Source: Mytilus californianus (lineage: Eukaryota > Mollusca > Bivalvia > Mytilida > Mytilidae). From it: DNA of 64,000 nucleotides. The first letter of the stretch is position 1, and each line of letters begins with the position of its first letter. The notes under the pieces are model-generated. The model worked only from the letters and a program-made list of their open reading frames with translations. It was not told the origin of the DNA and did no database searches. Location of the stretch: contig NW_026262690.1 of NCBI RefSeq assembly GCF_021869535.1, positions 68,565,995 through 68,629,994 of the forward strand, given 5' to 3'. Shown piece after piece: positions 22,644 through 35,752 of the stretch. The position numbers and the translations under genes were made by a program.

Positions 22644-23502
22644 CTTTATATTAGGGATGTCAACTCGGTGAACAATTACTAATCGAGTATTCGTTGGTTT
22701 CATCGAGTGATACTCGATTACTCGCTCGGGAATATATCTACAACACGGAAACACAAAAATACGTACTTTATATTCTATCATGGTTTGTTGTTCAACGGAC
22801 GAAAAGTATCTAAAAGTATCTAAAAGTACATAAGTATCTGGGACAAGGAATTACACACCATAATTAATAGTTCATTACCTACAAATACTAATTAAGAAAA
22901 AACAATAGTCTAATCAACATAATTTAATGAACACCTATTTAAAAATTATAACAAGGAAAGACCATATCAAACAATAGTATTTGGTAATCGTAAGAAAACG
23001 CATTTAATGTTTACAAAGGCGTAATGATTAGAAGTTTTACTATTCACTGAGGGTCATCAGAGGATGCAACGAATTTATTTTATTTGGAAACATTTTCTTG
23101 TCAACTATTATTGGGTACAGTCGGTTTTGCAACTTTGTAAATAACAGTCTTGCTGACGAAAATATTTGCTCTGACGGTACCGATGTGACGGAATGGCAAA
23201 GACATGTTTATTTGTTTAAAGTGTTAGCCTAGGTATAGCGCCCATGTATTTTCGGAGGCATTTTAAATGACAATTTAGCACAAGCATTCGAAACAAAATG
23301 TATGTTATTTACTAGTATGATTAATCAGTGATGCCTATTTAATTTTCCGAAAGAGGATCTTTAGAAGATCAATTTGATATTAAGAAAACAGCAATATTCT
23401 AACAGGAAACCGATTAGTCGAGTATCGTTTTAGTATTCGATACTCGGTACTACCGAGCGATACTCGAATACTCGAGTACTCGTTGACATCCCTACTTTAT
23501 AT
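22644..23502. mobile_element. hAT-type MITE with 8-bp target duplication
   Basis: The element (22652-23494) begins TAGGGATGTCAAC and ends in its reverse complement GTTGACATCCCTA. It is flanked on both sides by CTTTATAT (22644-22651 and 23495-23502). The subterminal regions are rich in CGAGTA/TACTCG motifs in both orientations. An 8-bp duplication and this terminal sequence fit the hAT superfamily. There is no transposase frame, so it is non-autonomous. Confidence 0.9.
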
Positions 23503-23696
23503 ACACAAAAATTAACAGCTTTAAAACTTATATAAAAACAATTTAAATCATTTTTTATAGATTTATGGCACAAACGGATAAAGTATTTAGATGATAAACT
23601 TAGAACTCATGTTACATGTAAATCAAGTTTTGGATGAGAAATATATCTTTCCATTATAAGGAATTTTGAACAGAGAGGGAGTTTAACAAAGCGCAG

Positions 23697-23937
23697 AAAT
23701 TCAAACTTAATACGACGGGTTCCCAATGTGGAACAGGATCTGCCTACTCTTCCTGAGAACCTGAGATCACCCCAGTTTTAAGTGGGTTTCGTGTTGCTCA
23801 ATCTTTATTTTTCTATATTGTGTTTTGTTAACTGTTGTTTGTCTTTTGCTCTTTTTCTTTTTTTTTTGCCATGGCGTTTTCAGTTTATTTCCGACTTATG
23901 AGTTTGAATGTCCCTTTGATATCTTTCCCTTCTCGTT
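23697..23937 (+). mobile_element. 3' tail of the reverse-transcriptase element, solo copy
   Basis: Contains the tail landmarks seen after the RT copies: GTGGAACAGGATCTGCC, CTGAGATCACC, GCCATGGCGTT and GAGTTTGAATGTCCC. No RT coding remains upstream. Confidence 0.6.
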
Positions 23938-24254
23938 TAAGAAGTGAGTCCGGAAGGTATCAGGGTACTGTCCTTAATGACAGAACTTGTATTCGTTGTA
24001 ACTCTGGAGATGTGGAGGTTGAAGATCATTTTCTCTATCAATGTGTAAAATTTGATGTTGATCGCATTCATCTATTTCAAGAAATAACTAAAAGTTTCCC
24101 TAATTTGATAAATCTTAACTCAAGGAATAAACCAACATGGCTGATGAACACAGAAGATAAGTCAATTCTCACTGCTGTTGGTCAATTTATTTCGAAAAAA
24201 AAAATTAATGGTGCGGCTTTCCTGTTTGCTTCAGTCACAAGGAGGACTGTGTGA
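23938..24254 (+). pseudogene. LINE-like C-terminal zinc-knuckle fragment
   Basis: Frame with LRSESGRYQGTV, DRTCIRCNSGDVEVEDHF and LYQCVKFDVDR. GRY followed by CxxC, VExEDHF and a Cys four residues after the His is typical of the region downstream of the RT domain in several non-LTR retrotransposons. The frame ends at TGA near 24252 in a small hairpin (CTGTGT/ACACAG). Only this domain is left and it directly follows a repeat tail, so it is a fragment. The family cannot be named. Confidence 0.55.
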
Positions 24255-26220
24255 AAAACACAGTTCCTTGAACGCAATCCCTTCGTGTCTGCGCAGTAGG
24301 GAAACCTACACTTTCCTCAAAACATATTACTGCACTATATGTTATTTGATGTGAAGAACATTGAAATTTTGTTACCTTTATGTTTGTTTTCTCTGCATCA
24401 GGTACGATGAAGTGTGTTAGAGCTGTTAAGTTCACAATCCTAGAACATCGTCCCTTGGTACCTGTTGCAGCTAAGCAATCAAACATATAGACATTTCCAG
24501 CAAATATAAAAACTGAAAAGATAAAATAGAAATAGCTGCAGATAAAATCAAGTGAGTGGACATTTTCCACAACTCTGGAGTAGCAACCCTAATATATATA
24601 TATTTATTTAGCATCTAATAGACTGTATGACTCTTTATCAATATTTAGGTTTATTATATGAATGTCATGTATAAATATTGTATGATGCAAAGGATTATAT
24701 TTGTTATAGGTATTTGCCCCCCTTAGGGACCTAATAATAGGGAAAAATAAAATATCTTTATCTTTATCTTTATATACATATGTGTACATAATCATTGTGG
24801 TATTAGCTCAAAGACACGATTATAGGTAAGAACAACGACTTAATAACAAACAATTCAAATATTGAAAATTTGCATGCACACGTTTCGGTATAAAATGTCA
24901 TACAAGTAATTACATAGTCCACATAGTATTTTGTTTTCAACAATGTCACATGTTTAAATAGTGTAAACAATGCAATAAATTCATTGGAACCGGTCGGAAT
25001 GGGGACGTCAAATACGATGCCTTGTGTTGAGATAGCTAGAGTGCCACGCTCTCTGCAAGTTAAGAACTCTTGCAACAACCCATATGAGGGGTCTGAAGGT
25101 GGAATGTTGCAAGGCTAAATTCCTGTGATTATCTAAAATACCCTCATTTTCCAGTGATATTACATAGTTCTCGCCCTTCACCCGGTCGACCCCCATTACA
25201 GGACCAACTTATTGTATTAAATTTTGATTTGTTCTCGTCCTGAACTTGCATGAAAATTTGCCACTGGAGGTTAAGCAAACAACAACCAATCAATCCTTAA
25301 ATAAAAAAAAGCTCCCTCCAGATGTGGATTTTGGGGTCTAGAGGTCCTGACAACACCTACTAAAGTACATATATAGTTAATGCATGGACTTTTTACAAGT
25401 CAGACTCTTAGCGTCTTGTTGATACAACCCCTTTCCCAAGATCCTAGATCCGCATTTGCCTTCTAGCATCGTTTATCGTTGGTTGAAAATAAGTGCAACT
25501 AGACCCGACGTTGATGAAGCAAAATTTCACGACGTACAATTCCGAATTTCTGGGTGCTATAAATACATACTGTGTCGTTATGACGAGAAGTAAATTGGAG
25601 ATCTCACGGATTAATACAAAATTTAGCAAGCAACTAAAGCAAGCGCGGGATTACATATGATCAGACATACTAGTATACGTGAAATGCCCATGTAATGAGC
25701 GATGGAACATATTTCACAATCACATTAGTTCATCTCTCGTTTATAAGATGAAATCCAACTAAGATAATGCATCCATCACCATTACAAATGTATTACAGGT
25801 CTGTTAAGTCAAATAAAATATTAGTTATAGGTTGCTTTTTTGGACGCCGAGCCATACATGTCATTACACCAACATGGCAAAATTGATATCACGACACATT
25901 GTGTCGTTCTGCAGCATAAATGTCGTTAATTATTACGAAATTTTTTTAAAGGTTTTTTGTGCTACTGAGCATGACATGTTGACTTGTTATAACGACATAG
26001 TTAGAAAAACGTCGGACACAGTGTTGCGAGTTAATTATGTTTATGCAAAAAGTAAATTGAAAAGTTTTGATTATGTAAGGAAACTGTATTCATTAGTAAC
26101 AAGGTAGATGTAACTGTTATATCATATTTCAGCTTACAACAAACTCGACCTTGCATTTTCATACATACATTTCTCAAAGGTTAAAAATCGAATATGCATG
26201 ACGATATTTTTACCAAAAGC
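24255..26220. other. Intergenic DNA
   Basis: No gene supported. A 91-codon frame at 25832-26107 has no recognisable domain. A TTGCAACA/TGTTGCAA inverted pair lies near 25070-25110. Confidence 0.4.
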
Positions 26221-26221
26221 G

Positions 26222-26545
26222 TAATTTTGAACTATCAAGCTACAACGAACTTTCATCTTTAAAAAAAATCCAAACAAATAGACCAAAGTCTTAATTGATG
26301 CTCTCTAGAACTTATCCTTTTAACAAGACAGTCATAACAACTTTACAACTGTTCGCATATTTCTATGGCAATGATTACGATGAAATAATTTTGAACTATC
26401 AAGCTATAACGAACTCTCATCTGTAAAAAACAAACTAATGGACTAAAGCCTTAATTGATGCTTGCTAGAAGTTATCCCCTCAACAAGACAGTCATAACAA
26501 CTTAACAACTATTCACAGATTTCTATGGCAATGATTACGGTGATA
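26222..26545 (+). repeat. Tandem duplication, unit about 164 bp
   Basis: Two copies starting TAATTTTGAACTATCAAGCT at 26222 and again near 26386, both ending around ATTTCTATGGCAATGATTAC. Confidence 0.75.
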
Positions 26546-26636
26546 TATTTTAACAAACTATAGATTTTTGCTTGATCACAGCTATTCCAAAAACACGTGT
26601 CATTAATTGCACCCAACTATTGGCATCATAGTTTTT

Positions 26637-27860
26637 ACCTGCTTTCGTCGATGGCGAAAGCAGGTCTAGTTACCGCTCGACTCCGTCCGTTCGTCCGATA
26701 GACCTTGGATAGAAAACTTTGATTGTTATCAAAGTTTTCCTGGCTTCTATGGAAGGGACTGATTTGATATTTGGTCTGCAGCTTCCTAATGTTGAGTTGT
26801 AGCGAGTAAGCACTTTTTACTTGCTCTGAAGCCACTTTCTGAAACTAGTACAAGTAAAACTTTCATCACATTTTTCATGGCTTCTGTCAATGTTTAATGG
26901 TTTAATATGTGGTCTGCAATTTCATAATGTTGAGTTGTAGCGAGTAAGTATTTTTACATTAGCCGTTCATTCACTTCCTGTTTGGCAATATTTTGAAATT
27001 TTACAACACTCATTGTACTTGGACAATTTCCGTCAAAACTTTATTAGCTCCTATAGAAAAACATGATTTAATATTTAATCTGCAGCTTCATAACATTGAG
27101 TTGTAAGACGAGTAAGGAATTTTTACAACATACATTGTACAATGAAATTTTGCTTTGGCTTCTATCAAGGGGAATGGTGTAATTTTGGTCTGCAGCTTTA
27201 TAATGTTTAGTTGTAGCGAGTAAGCTGTTTTTACACCAGCTGTGCATTCACTTCCTGCGTGCCGATAATTTGAAATTTTACAACACTCATTGTACAAGGA
27301 ACATTTCTGTCAAAGTTTTCTTGGCTCCTTTCAAAGGGAATTATTTAATTTTTGGTCTGCAGCTTCATAATAAAGAGTTGTAGCGAGTAAGCAACTTTTA
27401 CATCGGCTGTGCAGTCACTTCGTGTTTGCCAATCATTTAAAAATTTTTATAATACATTGTGAAATGAAAATTTTCGTCAATTTTTTCTTGGCTTCTATCA
27501 AGGGAAAGGTATAGTATTTTGTCTGAAGCTTCTGAAGTTTGAATGTCCCTCTGGTATCTTTCGCCTCTCTTTCATAATGTTGAGTTGTAGAGAGTAAGCA
27601 ATTCTTACATCAGCCGTGCATTCACTTCCTGTTTGCCGATAGTTTGAAATTTTACACTAATTGTTCTAGCAAAATTCCGTTAAAGTTTTCTTAGCTCCAA
27701 TTGAAGGGAACGATTTAATATTGGTATTCAGCTGGACTATGTTCAGTTGTGACGAGTAATCAGTTGTTACATCTACCATGCAGCCACTTCCTGTTTGCCG
27801 ATAGCTTGAAATTTTACAACACTCATTGTACAAGGACATTTTTTGCCTCATTTGTGACTG
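26637..27860 (+). mobile_element. Hairpin-headed element with seven 110-206 bp tandem units
   Basis: Begins with a perfect hairpin (ACCTGCTTTCG, 7-base loop, reverse complement; 26637-26665), then CCGTCCGTTCGTCCG. Units follow, marked by a GAGTTGTAGCGAGTAAG block at about 26791, 26929, 27094, 27204, 27373, 27579 and 27740. One unit carries a 38-bp piece of the RT-element tail (27540-27578). No coding capacity. Confidence 0.7.
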
Positions 27861-28074
27861 TCTATAATGAACAGGAGTGATCAGTTATGCTTCAAAATAC
27901 ATGTTACCTCGATCAATTGTATGTAAAGACGCAGGGTCAAACCTGGTATTGGTCTTGATTCTATATATATATCTACATCTCTACAATTCTTCTCTCTTAA
28001 CCCTATACTTACACATCATCCTTTTATTAGCATTTGTCTATAAATGATTCTTTTCTCTTATTGTTGTAGCTGTA

Positions 28075-28288
28075 ATGAATTCAAAATACAACGTAGAGAA
28101 GAATAAAGATTTAGATCAAGGATGGGCGTGGGTGATTATGGTAGCAGCATGTGTTGCTGGTATCATAAACGGATTACTTATCTACGGGGCTGGGGTTTTC
28201 CATGTGGCTCTACTCCAGAGGTTTGAGGAAGACAATGCACACACAGCACTGATTGGTTCTATATTTACAAGTCTCCTCTCTCTCATAG
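28075..28288 (+). CDS. MCT-like locus B exon 1
   Basis: 214 nt, MNSKYNVEKNKDLDQGWAW onward, ending SLLSLIG with donor G|GTACTT in phase 1. An acceptor-like TTGTTGTAG lies just upstream of the ATG, suggesting a 5'UTR exon further left. It differs from locus A mainly in conservative positions of TM1-2. Confidence 0.85.
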
Positions 28289-28319
28289 GTACTTAATGAT
28301 TAACCATTAGTGCTTATTT

Positions 28320-29530
28320 TATATAGAATTTGCTACATCAAGTTTTAATGTTAAGACATTTCTAAATTTGCAAAAAGCATATTTTTTTCTGGTTTGAAGG
28401 ACATTATCGATTGGTTCGATCATTCGTTCAAAAATTCCAGACCTAAAAGAGGGACGAAAGATACCAGAGGGACAGTCAAACTCATAGATCGAAAACAAAC
28501 TGACAACGCCATGGCCAAAAATAAAAAGACAAACAGACAAATAATAGTACAGATGACACAACATAGAAAACTCAAGACTAAGCAACACGAACACCACCAA
28601 AAACTGGGGGTGATCTCAGGTGCTCCGGAAGGGTAAGCAGATCCTGCTCCACATGTGGCACCCGTCGTGTTGCTTATGTTATTACAAATCCGGTAAATAG
28701 TCTAATTCGGTAGGTCACATTCGTGAAAAGGGAAGGGTATTGTAGTTACGACATAAGGAACATATCCGATATCATCTGTGAAACGGATATTCCGTAACGG
28801 TCAACCAACTCGTGATGGCGTCCGTAAAATTTACGAAGGGATGATTTCAACTTCAACATTTGGAACTCTTGGTTTAATAGCTTCCTTGTGAGCAGCAATC
28901 CTCTATCAAGGAAATCATGATAGGAAATACAAGCCCGGGAATATCGTATCAACTGGGAGATATATACTCCGTATGCAGGCGCTGCTGGAATGTTGCTACA
29001 TAGAAATGGAAAGTTTACAATTGGGAAGCTGTAATCATCTCTTTTGTCGTAAAGTTTTGTTTTCAACCGACCATCATTGTCAATTTCTAGATTTAAGTCA
29101 AGATATGAGGCAGACTTAACTGTATTTGTAGTATCCTTTATCTCTAGTTCGATGGGATAGATTCGTTCAACATAGTCACCAAATTTTGTATTATTTAGTG
29201 AGAGAACATTATCTATATAGCGGAACATCAAGTTAAAGGATATAAATAACTTCTTATCTTTCTTCCTAAGAAGTTCTTATATGAAGTCAGCCTCACAATA
29301 ATAAAGAAACAAGTCGGCAAGAAGAGGGGCACAATTGGTTTCCATAGGAATTCCGACAGTCTGTTGAAAAACACATCCTCCAAACGTAACAAATATGTTG
29401 TCAATCAAGAAATCAAGCATCCTGATAATGTCAGTTTCAGAGAATTTTTTTTTGAATCAGAGTGATTCTTTACAAAGTAGGATTTATCCCTTCCCAAGAC
29501 AAGATACTTGTATCTACGTTCGCCATTCTT
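28320..29530 (-). mobile_element. Penelope-like reverse-transcriptase element, 5'-truncated, inactive
   Basis: On the minus strand: YKYLVLGRDKSYFVKN, then (after a frame break in an A run near 29450) LDFLIDNIFVTFGG, GIPMETNCAPLLADLF, a stop (TAA, about 29276) where other copies would read on, then YIDNVLSLNNTKFGDY, SASYLDLNLEID and SLRKFYGRHHELV to about 28746, followed by the non-coding tail to about 28425. The RT box expected as YIDD is YIDN, and the GIPMG motif has Glu for Gly. So the enzyme is dead. The call of Penelope-like rather than another non-LTR class is from recollection of similar mussel proteins. It sits in intron 1 of locus B. Confidence 0.6.
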
Positions 29531-31436
29531 TTTAACATATACATTCAACGGAACCGATATGCCGTATAGTAAATACTACTCATAGACACTTATGCGTAAC
29601 CTTTAGTAGCAACAGGAAATGGTTTATTCATATTGATAATATTATATCAAGTATATCTAGACATTTATATTTCTTGCGTAATTTGAAATATTGTCGTAAC
29701 AAGTCAAGTTGAGGGAAAATACTTATTCATTATAAGACTTATATTTGAATGTGCCAGTAAAGTCTAGGATAACTGTAGAACTGTTAATGCGACTAAACTA
29801 CCGAAAATTATCTAATACCGAGGTTTTTTACAAATAAATTTGTTGTGAAATCTTAAAGAACACCGGTAACAAGTTGTTTTATAACATTTAAAATCAAAAT
29901 GCTCAAAGCTTCCATTGCAGTTTAATACAATTCAATACAAACTACTACTGTTTATCCCTTGAGAAATGATGGTGATAGTATCTCACCTTTTAATAGAGTC
30001 CTTAACCAGTAATTCTTATATCCGTCCAACTAAGCGACAATCACAGAATAATTTTAATTTATCCATACGTTAAATAGAATTACTTTCGTAATTTAAATGT
30101 GAACTGACAAATTTGTCATATTTTAAAGATTTTATTGTCCATATGCATTTTTGCTTTGGACCTAGAAGGCTTATCATTGTATAGACCCAGCTTAGATGCT
30201 CAGCAACTTTTCTCCACGGCGATATATTAAAAATCAATGATTGTTTCTGCTTGTGAGGATTCCAATATTTGTTTTCTCATGGTATGTATCAAAATTGAAG
30301 GGAAATATTTGCATGCTATAGAATATAATGTAGTATAGTGCATGTATATATATATACACGTCTAAATATGTGACAACTTTATGACAGACATTCTCCATCG
30401 GATAACAGGTGGTTATACAGGACTAACACCATATATATATAATTCGTCTCAAATTTAGACGAACAATGTTAGATTTTCAAATTTGCGTTAGCTGTATACT
30501 AGAACACACCCGCGGGTCCGTGGCTGAATAAAAGTACCTACGCCTAATTTTTAGCACGGGTTTTTAATATTCGTATTGTCATATGATAAAGTCATGCTGA
30601 TTATAAGGTGCACAGTTTTCTCTGCTTTCAAAATCTTTTAGTTTGAACCCATACTGGTTTTCTTACTTGTTTTTATATTTTTCATTTTTCATATTTGATG
30701 ATAAGCGAATCAGATGAGTGTATGTTCGTTTGTTTTATTGCATTGTACGTATTGTTTTGGGGGAAGGTTAACTTTTTGGTAGTAAGACCCGTCACGGCTA
30801 GGCTGGGAAACTGTGTATTAAATGTCCTTCTTAACACAATAACCCATGGTGGTGCTTCTATTAAAGGAAGAAGATACATAACAGACATACATACTACAAC
30901 CGGAAACTCCATGTGGCATATAATATTGGTATCGGTATCGGATTCGACCCGGAACTTGTTAATTATTGGTTATATTAATTATGTGGAAAATTGAAGGGCC
31001 TGGAATGGTGAAATTTTTAATCTATAAGTTTTTCTAAACGACGATCTATTTAAAATCAACGATTGTTTATGATCCACCTTGTGGTCATTGGGTTGCTTGT
31101 GCTGATTCAAATATTTGTTTTCTCATTGTATATATCAAAATTGAAGGGAAATATTTGCATGCTATAGAATGTTATGTAGTATACTGCATGTATATATATA
31201 TATATATAAATTGTCCCAAATTTGATTAACTTTTTTATCCTGTTTTGCTTTGTTTTTGCAAATAAAATGTTTGAACTTAAAACTTATAAATAGTAGCTTC
31301 TGCCATACCAAATATCTTCAATAAGTGTTTCCAATTTGTACGTTTCCGTTTTAACAATATATTTATTAACATAAATTGAGCTAAGTTACTCTTAATATAT
31401 ATTTTTTATACGTAGACGCACTGTTATCTATTTCAG
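29531..31436 (+). other. Intron 1 of locus B with a local direct repeat
   Basis: A block around ATTTGTTTTCTCAT, TTGAAGGGAAATATTTGCATG and a terminal TATATA run occurs at 30205-30352 and again at 31027-31207. The DNA between has an unassigned repeat-like stretch (30680-31000). No gene supported. Confidence 0.55.
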
Positions 31437-31583
31437 GACCATTAGCCAGTATGCTCATAAATATTTATAGTTGTCGAATAACGATGATAGTTGGAGGCAT
31501 TGTAATGTTCATTGGATTTGTCTCAAGCTTTTTCGCCTATCACAATTTGAATTACATACTAATAACCTATGGAATTATAGCAG
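31437..31583 (+). CDS. MCT-like locus B exon 2
   Basis: 147 nt between TATTTCAG and G|GTATAC, phase 1 at both ends. Encodes GPLASMLINIYSCRITMIVG through FFAYHNLNYILITYGIIAG, which fits TM2-TM3 of SLC16 carriers (GPLAS, CR, GG, YG motifs). Exactly the same length as locus C exon 2. Too short to appear as a conventional start-to-stop frame; found by homology and splice signals. Confidence 0.88.
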
Positions 31584-31924
31584 GTATACAAATTATACGA
31601 AAATAGGTTGTAGTTCTAAAAATTATATATAATAACATTTATGTTTAGTTTAGAAAGCATTTACTTTTTTGGTTAAATATCATTTCTTACGTGTTAGGAT
31701 TGGGCAAGTTCATGCCACCGTTTAAAACCATGAAAAAGTATATTTTGTATATTTTGAATTATGTTTTCGATTCCAATTTGATAATTGCGTTTTATGAAAT
31801 GATCTAGAAATTTAAGATAGTATTGAGTACATCTCGATTAAGTGAATATGTAAAAACCATGGAAATGATAAGTACAATATGCTCTGACGTCTGTTCCAGG
31901 TTCAACCCACCATTTTTTTCTTTA

Positions 31925-32180
31925 AATGTCCTGTACCAAGTCAGGAAAATGGCCACTGTTATATTATAGTTTGTTTCTGTGTGTGTTACATTTTAATGTT
32001 GTGTTTCTGTTGTGTCGTAGTTCTCCTCTTATATTTGATGTGTTTCCCTCAGTTTTAGTTTGTAACCCGGATTTGTTTTTTTCTCAATCGATTTATGAAT
32101 TTCGAACAGCGGTAAACTACTGTTGCCTTTATCTGTAACCTTTTTTGGTCTTTTTGGGTCAGAGCAATCTCGGACTAGGA
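31925..32180 (+). repeat. Interspersed repeat F1
   Basis: TGTCCTGTACCAAGTCAGG to the GAACAGCGGTAAACTACTG block, in intron 2. A truncated copy lies at 4095-4200 on the other strand. The 70-codon frame inside is incidental. Confidence 0.6.
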
Positions 32181-32494
32181 AATGATATGAAAATTGAATG
32201 CACTTAGGAAAGACATCATTTTTATATTTTTTTCCTTCTTTCTGTTAACTGCCTGCCTGATTCCTGTCACTGATTAATTGTATGACAACATTTTACCTTA
32301 TACATTGTTATGTGTCCATTTCTGCACAAACGTTCAATTTTGATATTGGAATTATTACTAGTAGCTCTGACTTTACAACCTTATTGATATATATTAGAGG
32401 ACTTAACTTGTTGAATCTGAATTCCTAATCATTTCAAAATTTTGAACTTGTAAATTTTTTCATGTAAATTTTGTTGTTCCATTAGTTAGGATTA

Positions 32495-32770
32495 AAAAGA
32501 GTACAGGAACACAAACATCAAACAGATGTTTACGATAACTATCTTATAATAGGGAAAAAAAGGTATTAACAAAAATAACAAACTTTAATGTAAACTCGAA
32601 AAGCAGGAAGTCCATAAAACCTTACTTCCTTGACTATATAAACCAACGGAACGAATGGAAAACAACCGTCATATTCCTGGCTTGGTACAGACATTTTAAA
32701 AGAAAATGGTGGTTTAGACCTAGCTAGCTAAACTTCCTACTTGTATGACAGCTATTTATACATGTAATTT
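32495..32770 (+). repeat. Decayed interspersed repeat F6
   Basis: Shares AACAACCGTCATATTCCTGG, CTTGGTACAG and CTTGTATGACAG-type blocks with 15690-15840. Confidence 0.5.
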
Positions 32771-33498
32771 CGTTATATTGACAAAACTGAGGGAGCCACA
32801 GAAACAAAAACCAAACATTGGGTAACGTGACAATAAATGGGATCTAGCAGTCAAAGTAAAGTAAATCTTCATATGACTTATATGACTTAGTTATGGATAA
32901 CGCATGAAGCAACTGATTGTTTGTAAAAAATAATTTAATAATTCATGGCATGTGGTAAAAGATATCCAAGTTTTCGAAGAACAAAAACATATTAGTTTTA
33001 CAGATCGATCATAATCTTGCATGAATGACTCTTCATCGCCCTAGTTTAAACTGGGACTGGCCAGGCAAAAGAAACAACTTTGATAACTTTAGAACTGTAT
33101 AAGAAAGAATACGTAAATTGTTACTTATCAGTAATTATTACGTACACGGAATACAAAAGAAGTCGGGAGGGTAAAATTTGCTTACTACCCAACGGTCATA
33201 TGAAATTGGATACGTCATTTCATCTAAGTACATAGTAAAAAATTTGTGAAGTCGCAGAATTATACAATTTTCTCCTTTGGGAGAATTTGACATTCAAAAG
33301 TGTATAGAAAGTGCATTTGCAAATAAACGCGAATAAAGTTTGTACATGCAAGTAGAAACTGACAAATGCGAGAATTATCGGTACAATCTAAATTATATCT
33401 GTTTCAGTTTGAGCGACGTGCTTTCTTGAAAAATCAGAAAATTTGTTCCTCTAATATTATATGTAGTTTTTGTCACTTAAAAACATCCACTTTTTCAG

Positions 33499-33680
33499 GG
33501 ACAGGTTTAGGTTTGTGTGCAACGCCTCCACTTGTAGTGATTGGATATTTCTTCCATCTTAAACGAGGACTAGCATTGGCTGTTGTAGTAAGCGGTGCAG
33601 GAATTGGCATGTTTGTTGCAGGTCCTTTATTACAAGCATTACTAAATCAGTATGGACTTCAGGGGGCGTTTCTCGTATTA
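33499..33680 (+). pseudogene. MCT-like locus B exon 3, front part
   Basis: After TTTTTCAG the frame encodes GTGLGLCATPPLVVIGYFF, HLKRGLALAVVVSGAG and LLNQYGLQGAFLVL: TM4, the conserved TM4-5 loop and TM5-6. It then runs into unrelated sequence (GAGAATTC) at 33681. In locus A and C the exon continues without a break, so the interruption is secondary. The exon continues at 45438. Confidence 0.85.
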
Positions 33681-34244
33681 GAGAATTCTCGACATCTGAC
33701 TTTACTAACGTCATACATAAAGTATACGTGAGAAATCACAATTAAGACTATATTTGAGATTGAATTGTCTCCCTTTTTCCGAAAAAAATGACATATTAAA
33801 ATGCATTCAGCTATAATTTCGCCATTATCTTCATATTTTTTCTTAATCTAATTATGATATTTGAATTAAGACAACATTGTTGTAGGGAAAAATGATTTTT
33901 TTTGTATTTAGTGATTCTAGTAACTTAAAATTATTGACCATTAAATCTCAAGAAAAATAATCGTAATTAATGGAAGCAAAGGAAGGTATAAAGAGCTGAT
34001 ATCCAGTTTAGGATTCAATAACTGGAGACACTGCTATACATCTGTTATACTTTGTTTAAAATGCCAAGGGTTAATAATTAAGTCAAAGCACATTATAATT
34101 ATACTATTATAATTGAAATAAAAAATCTCAAAATACAAATATCATCTCACTTTGTTGACCGTCCATCCACGATATTCACACCAAAATAGGTTGTATCTCT
34201 AATTTAAAGTTGTGTTTGACGTATAGTTATCATAACTAGTATTT

Positions 34245-34276
34245 TGAAGGTTTTTTTTCTCCGAAAAAAACCTTCA
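34245..34276. repeat. Perfect hairpin, 13-bp arms
   Basis: TGAAGGTTTTTTT and AAAAAAACCTTCA flank a 6-base spacer. It is isolated; function unknown. Confidence 0.6.
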
Positions 34277-35009
34277 GATATACCTTATAGTCAAATCAGA
34301 ATCAACATGTGTGAAATTATAGAAAATCAAATGATAAATATTTATGGTTGATACAAAACTTAACGCCAACATATAAATATGTCGTATATCTTATTTCAAG
34401 ATAGTTCTTGTTTGTTTATAGTCGTCAGTACATAATTAAGGCAATCTGAAATTAAGCCCTGAGTCTGGACTAAAGCTCCGTGATGAAGGCCATACGGTAA
34501 ACAATAGTTGCTTAAAATCAACATTATTCCCCCTGGTAGTTAGTTATCTGATTGTTAATACTGTTAGACATCGACCATTCATCTTTTGTGGTTGAACAAA
34601 GGATTTTTTAAAAGTTTGATTCTTTATTGCTTCATATATACTTCATTAAATTGTCTGTGCGAAATAAAATGCCCCTCCGCACCAAATATTTAAAAAACAT
34701 AAAAAGATGGTTCGTTCCTTCTATGATCTTAACATTAGAAAGAAAATTAACGGAACATCTGAGTTGCTATCTCCTTGCCATATTGTATCAAACATCTCTT
34801 TAAACGAGTATCCACAGTAAGGTTGAACACATAAATAACGAAGTTATTTTTTGGGAAGAACTTCTTGCAAATACGTTTACGAAATATCGAATGAAACAAG
34901 TGTGGACACAGGCTAGCGTGGATAGTATCCAGCATATAAGAGAATTGCACGGTCAAACTCATAAGACCCAAACAAACTCGAACTTGATCTTGATTTTGTC
35001 ATGGACATT
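34277..35009. other. AT-rich DNA in the insertion
   Basis: No gene or repeat recognised. Confidence 0.4.
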
Positions 35010-35647
35010 TGCCAGCCAGACAATACCACCAGATAGACCACCAGAAAGACAGACATACAGACAGATAAGACCACCAGACCGACAAGACCATCAGACAGAC
35101 AGACAGACAAGACAACCAGACAGTCACACAAACAAGACCACCAGACAGACCACCAGACAGACACACAAACAAGACCACCAGAAAAACACAGACAGACAAG
35201 ACAATCAGACAGACAGCCAGCCAGACAAGACCACCAGACAGACAGCCAGCCAGACAAGACCACCAGATAGACAGACAGACAGACACACAAGACCACCAGC
35301 CAGACAGACAAGACCACAAAACACACAGACAGACAAGACCACCAGACAGACAGACACACCAGATAGACAGACACACCAGATAGACAGACAGACAGACAAG
35401 AACACGAGACAGACAGACAGACAAGACCACCAGACAGACACAGACAGACAAGACAAGACCACCAAACAAACAGACAAGACAACCAGACCAGACCACCAAA
35501 CAGATAGACAGACAGACAGACAGACAGAAAAGACCACCAGAGAGACACACAAACAAGACCACCAGACAGACAGACAGGACCACAAAACAGACAGACAGAC
35601 AGAAAGACAGTCAGGACCACCAGACAGAGAAATAAAACCAAAACACC

Positions 35648-35679
<32 letters not shown>

Positions 35680-35721
35680 GGACAGACAGACAGAAAAGAC
35701 AGACAGACAGACAGACAGAAA

Positions 35722-35752
<31 letters not shown>

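Larger units (their letters stand above)
31584..33498 (+). other. Intron 2 of locus B
   Basis: Holds the interspersed repeats listed separately and, at 31690-31800 and 33340-33498, sequence shared with locus A intron 2. Confidence 0.6.

Noticed and set aside
25832..26107. 91-codon frame with LISRHIVSFCSINVV
   Set aside because: No domain, paralogue or splice context that I can identify; left as intergenic.
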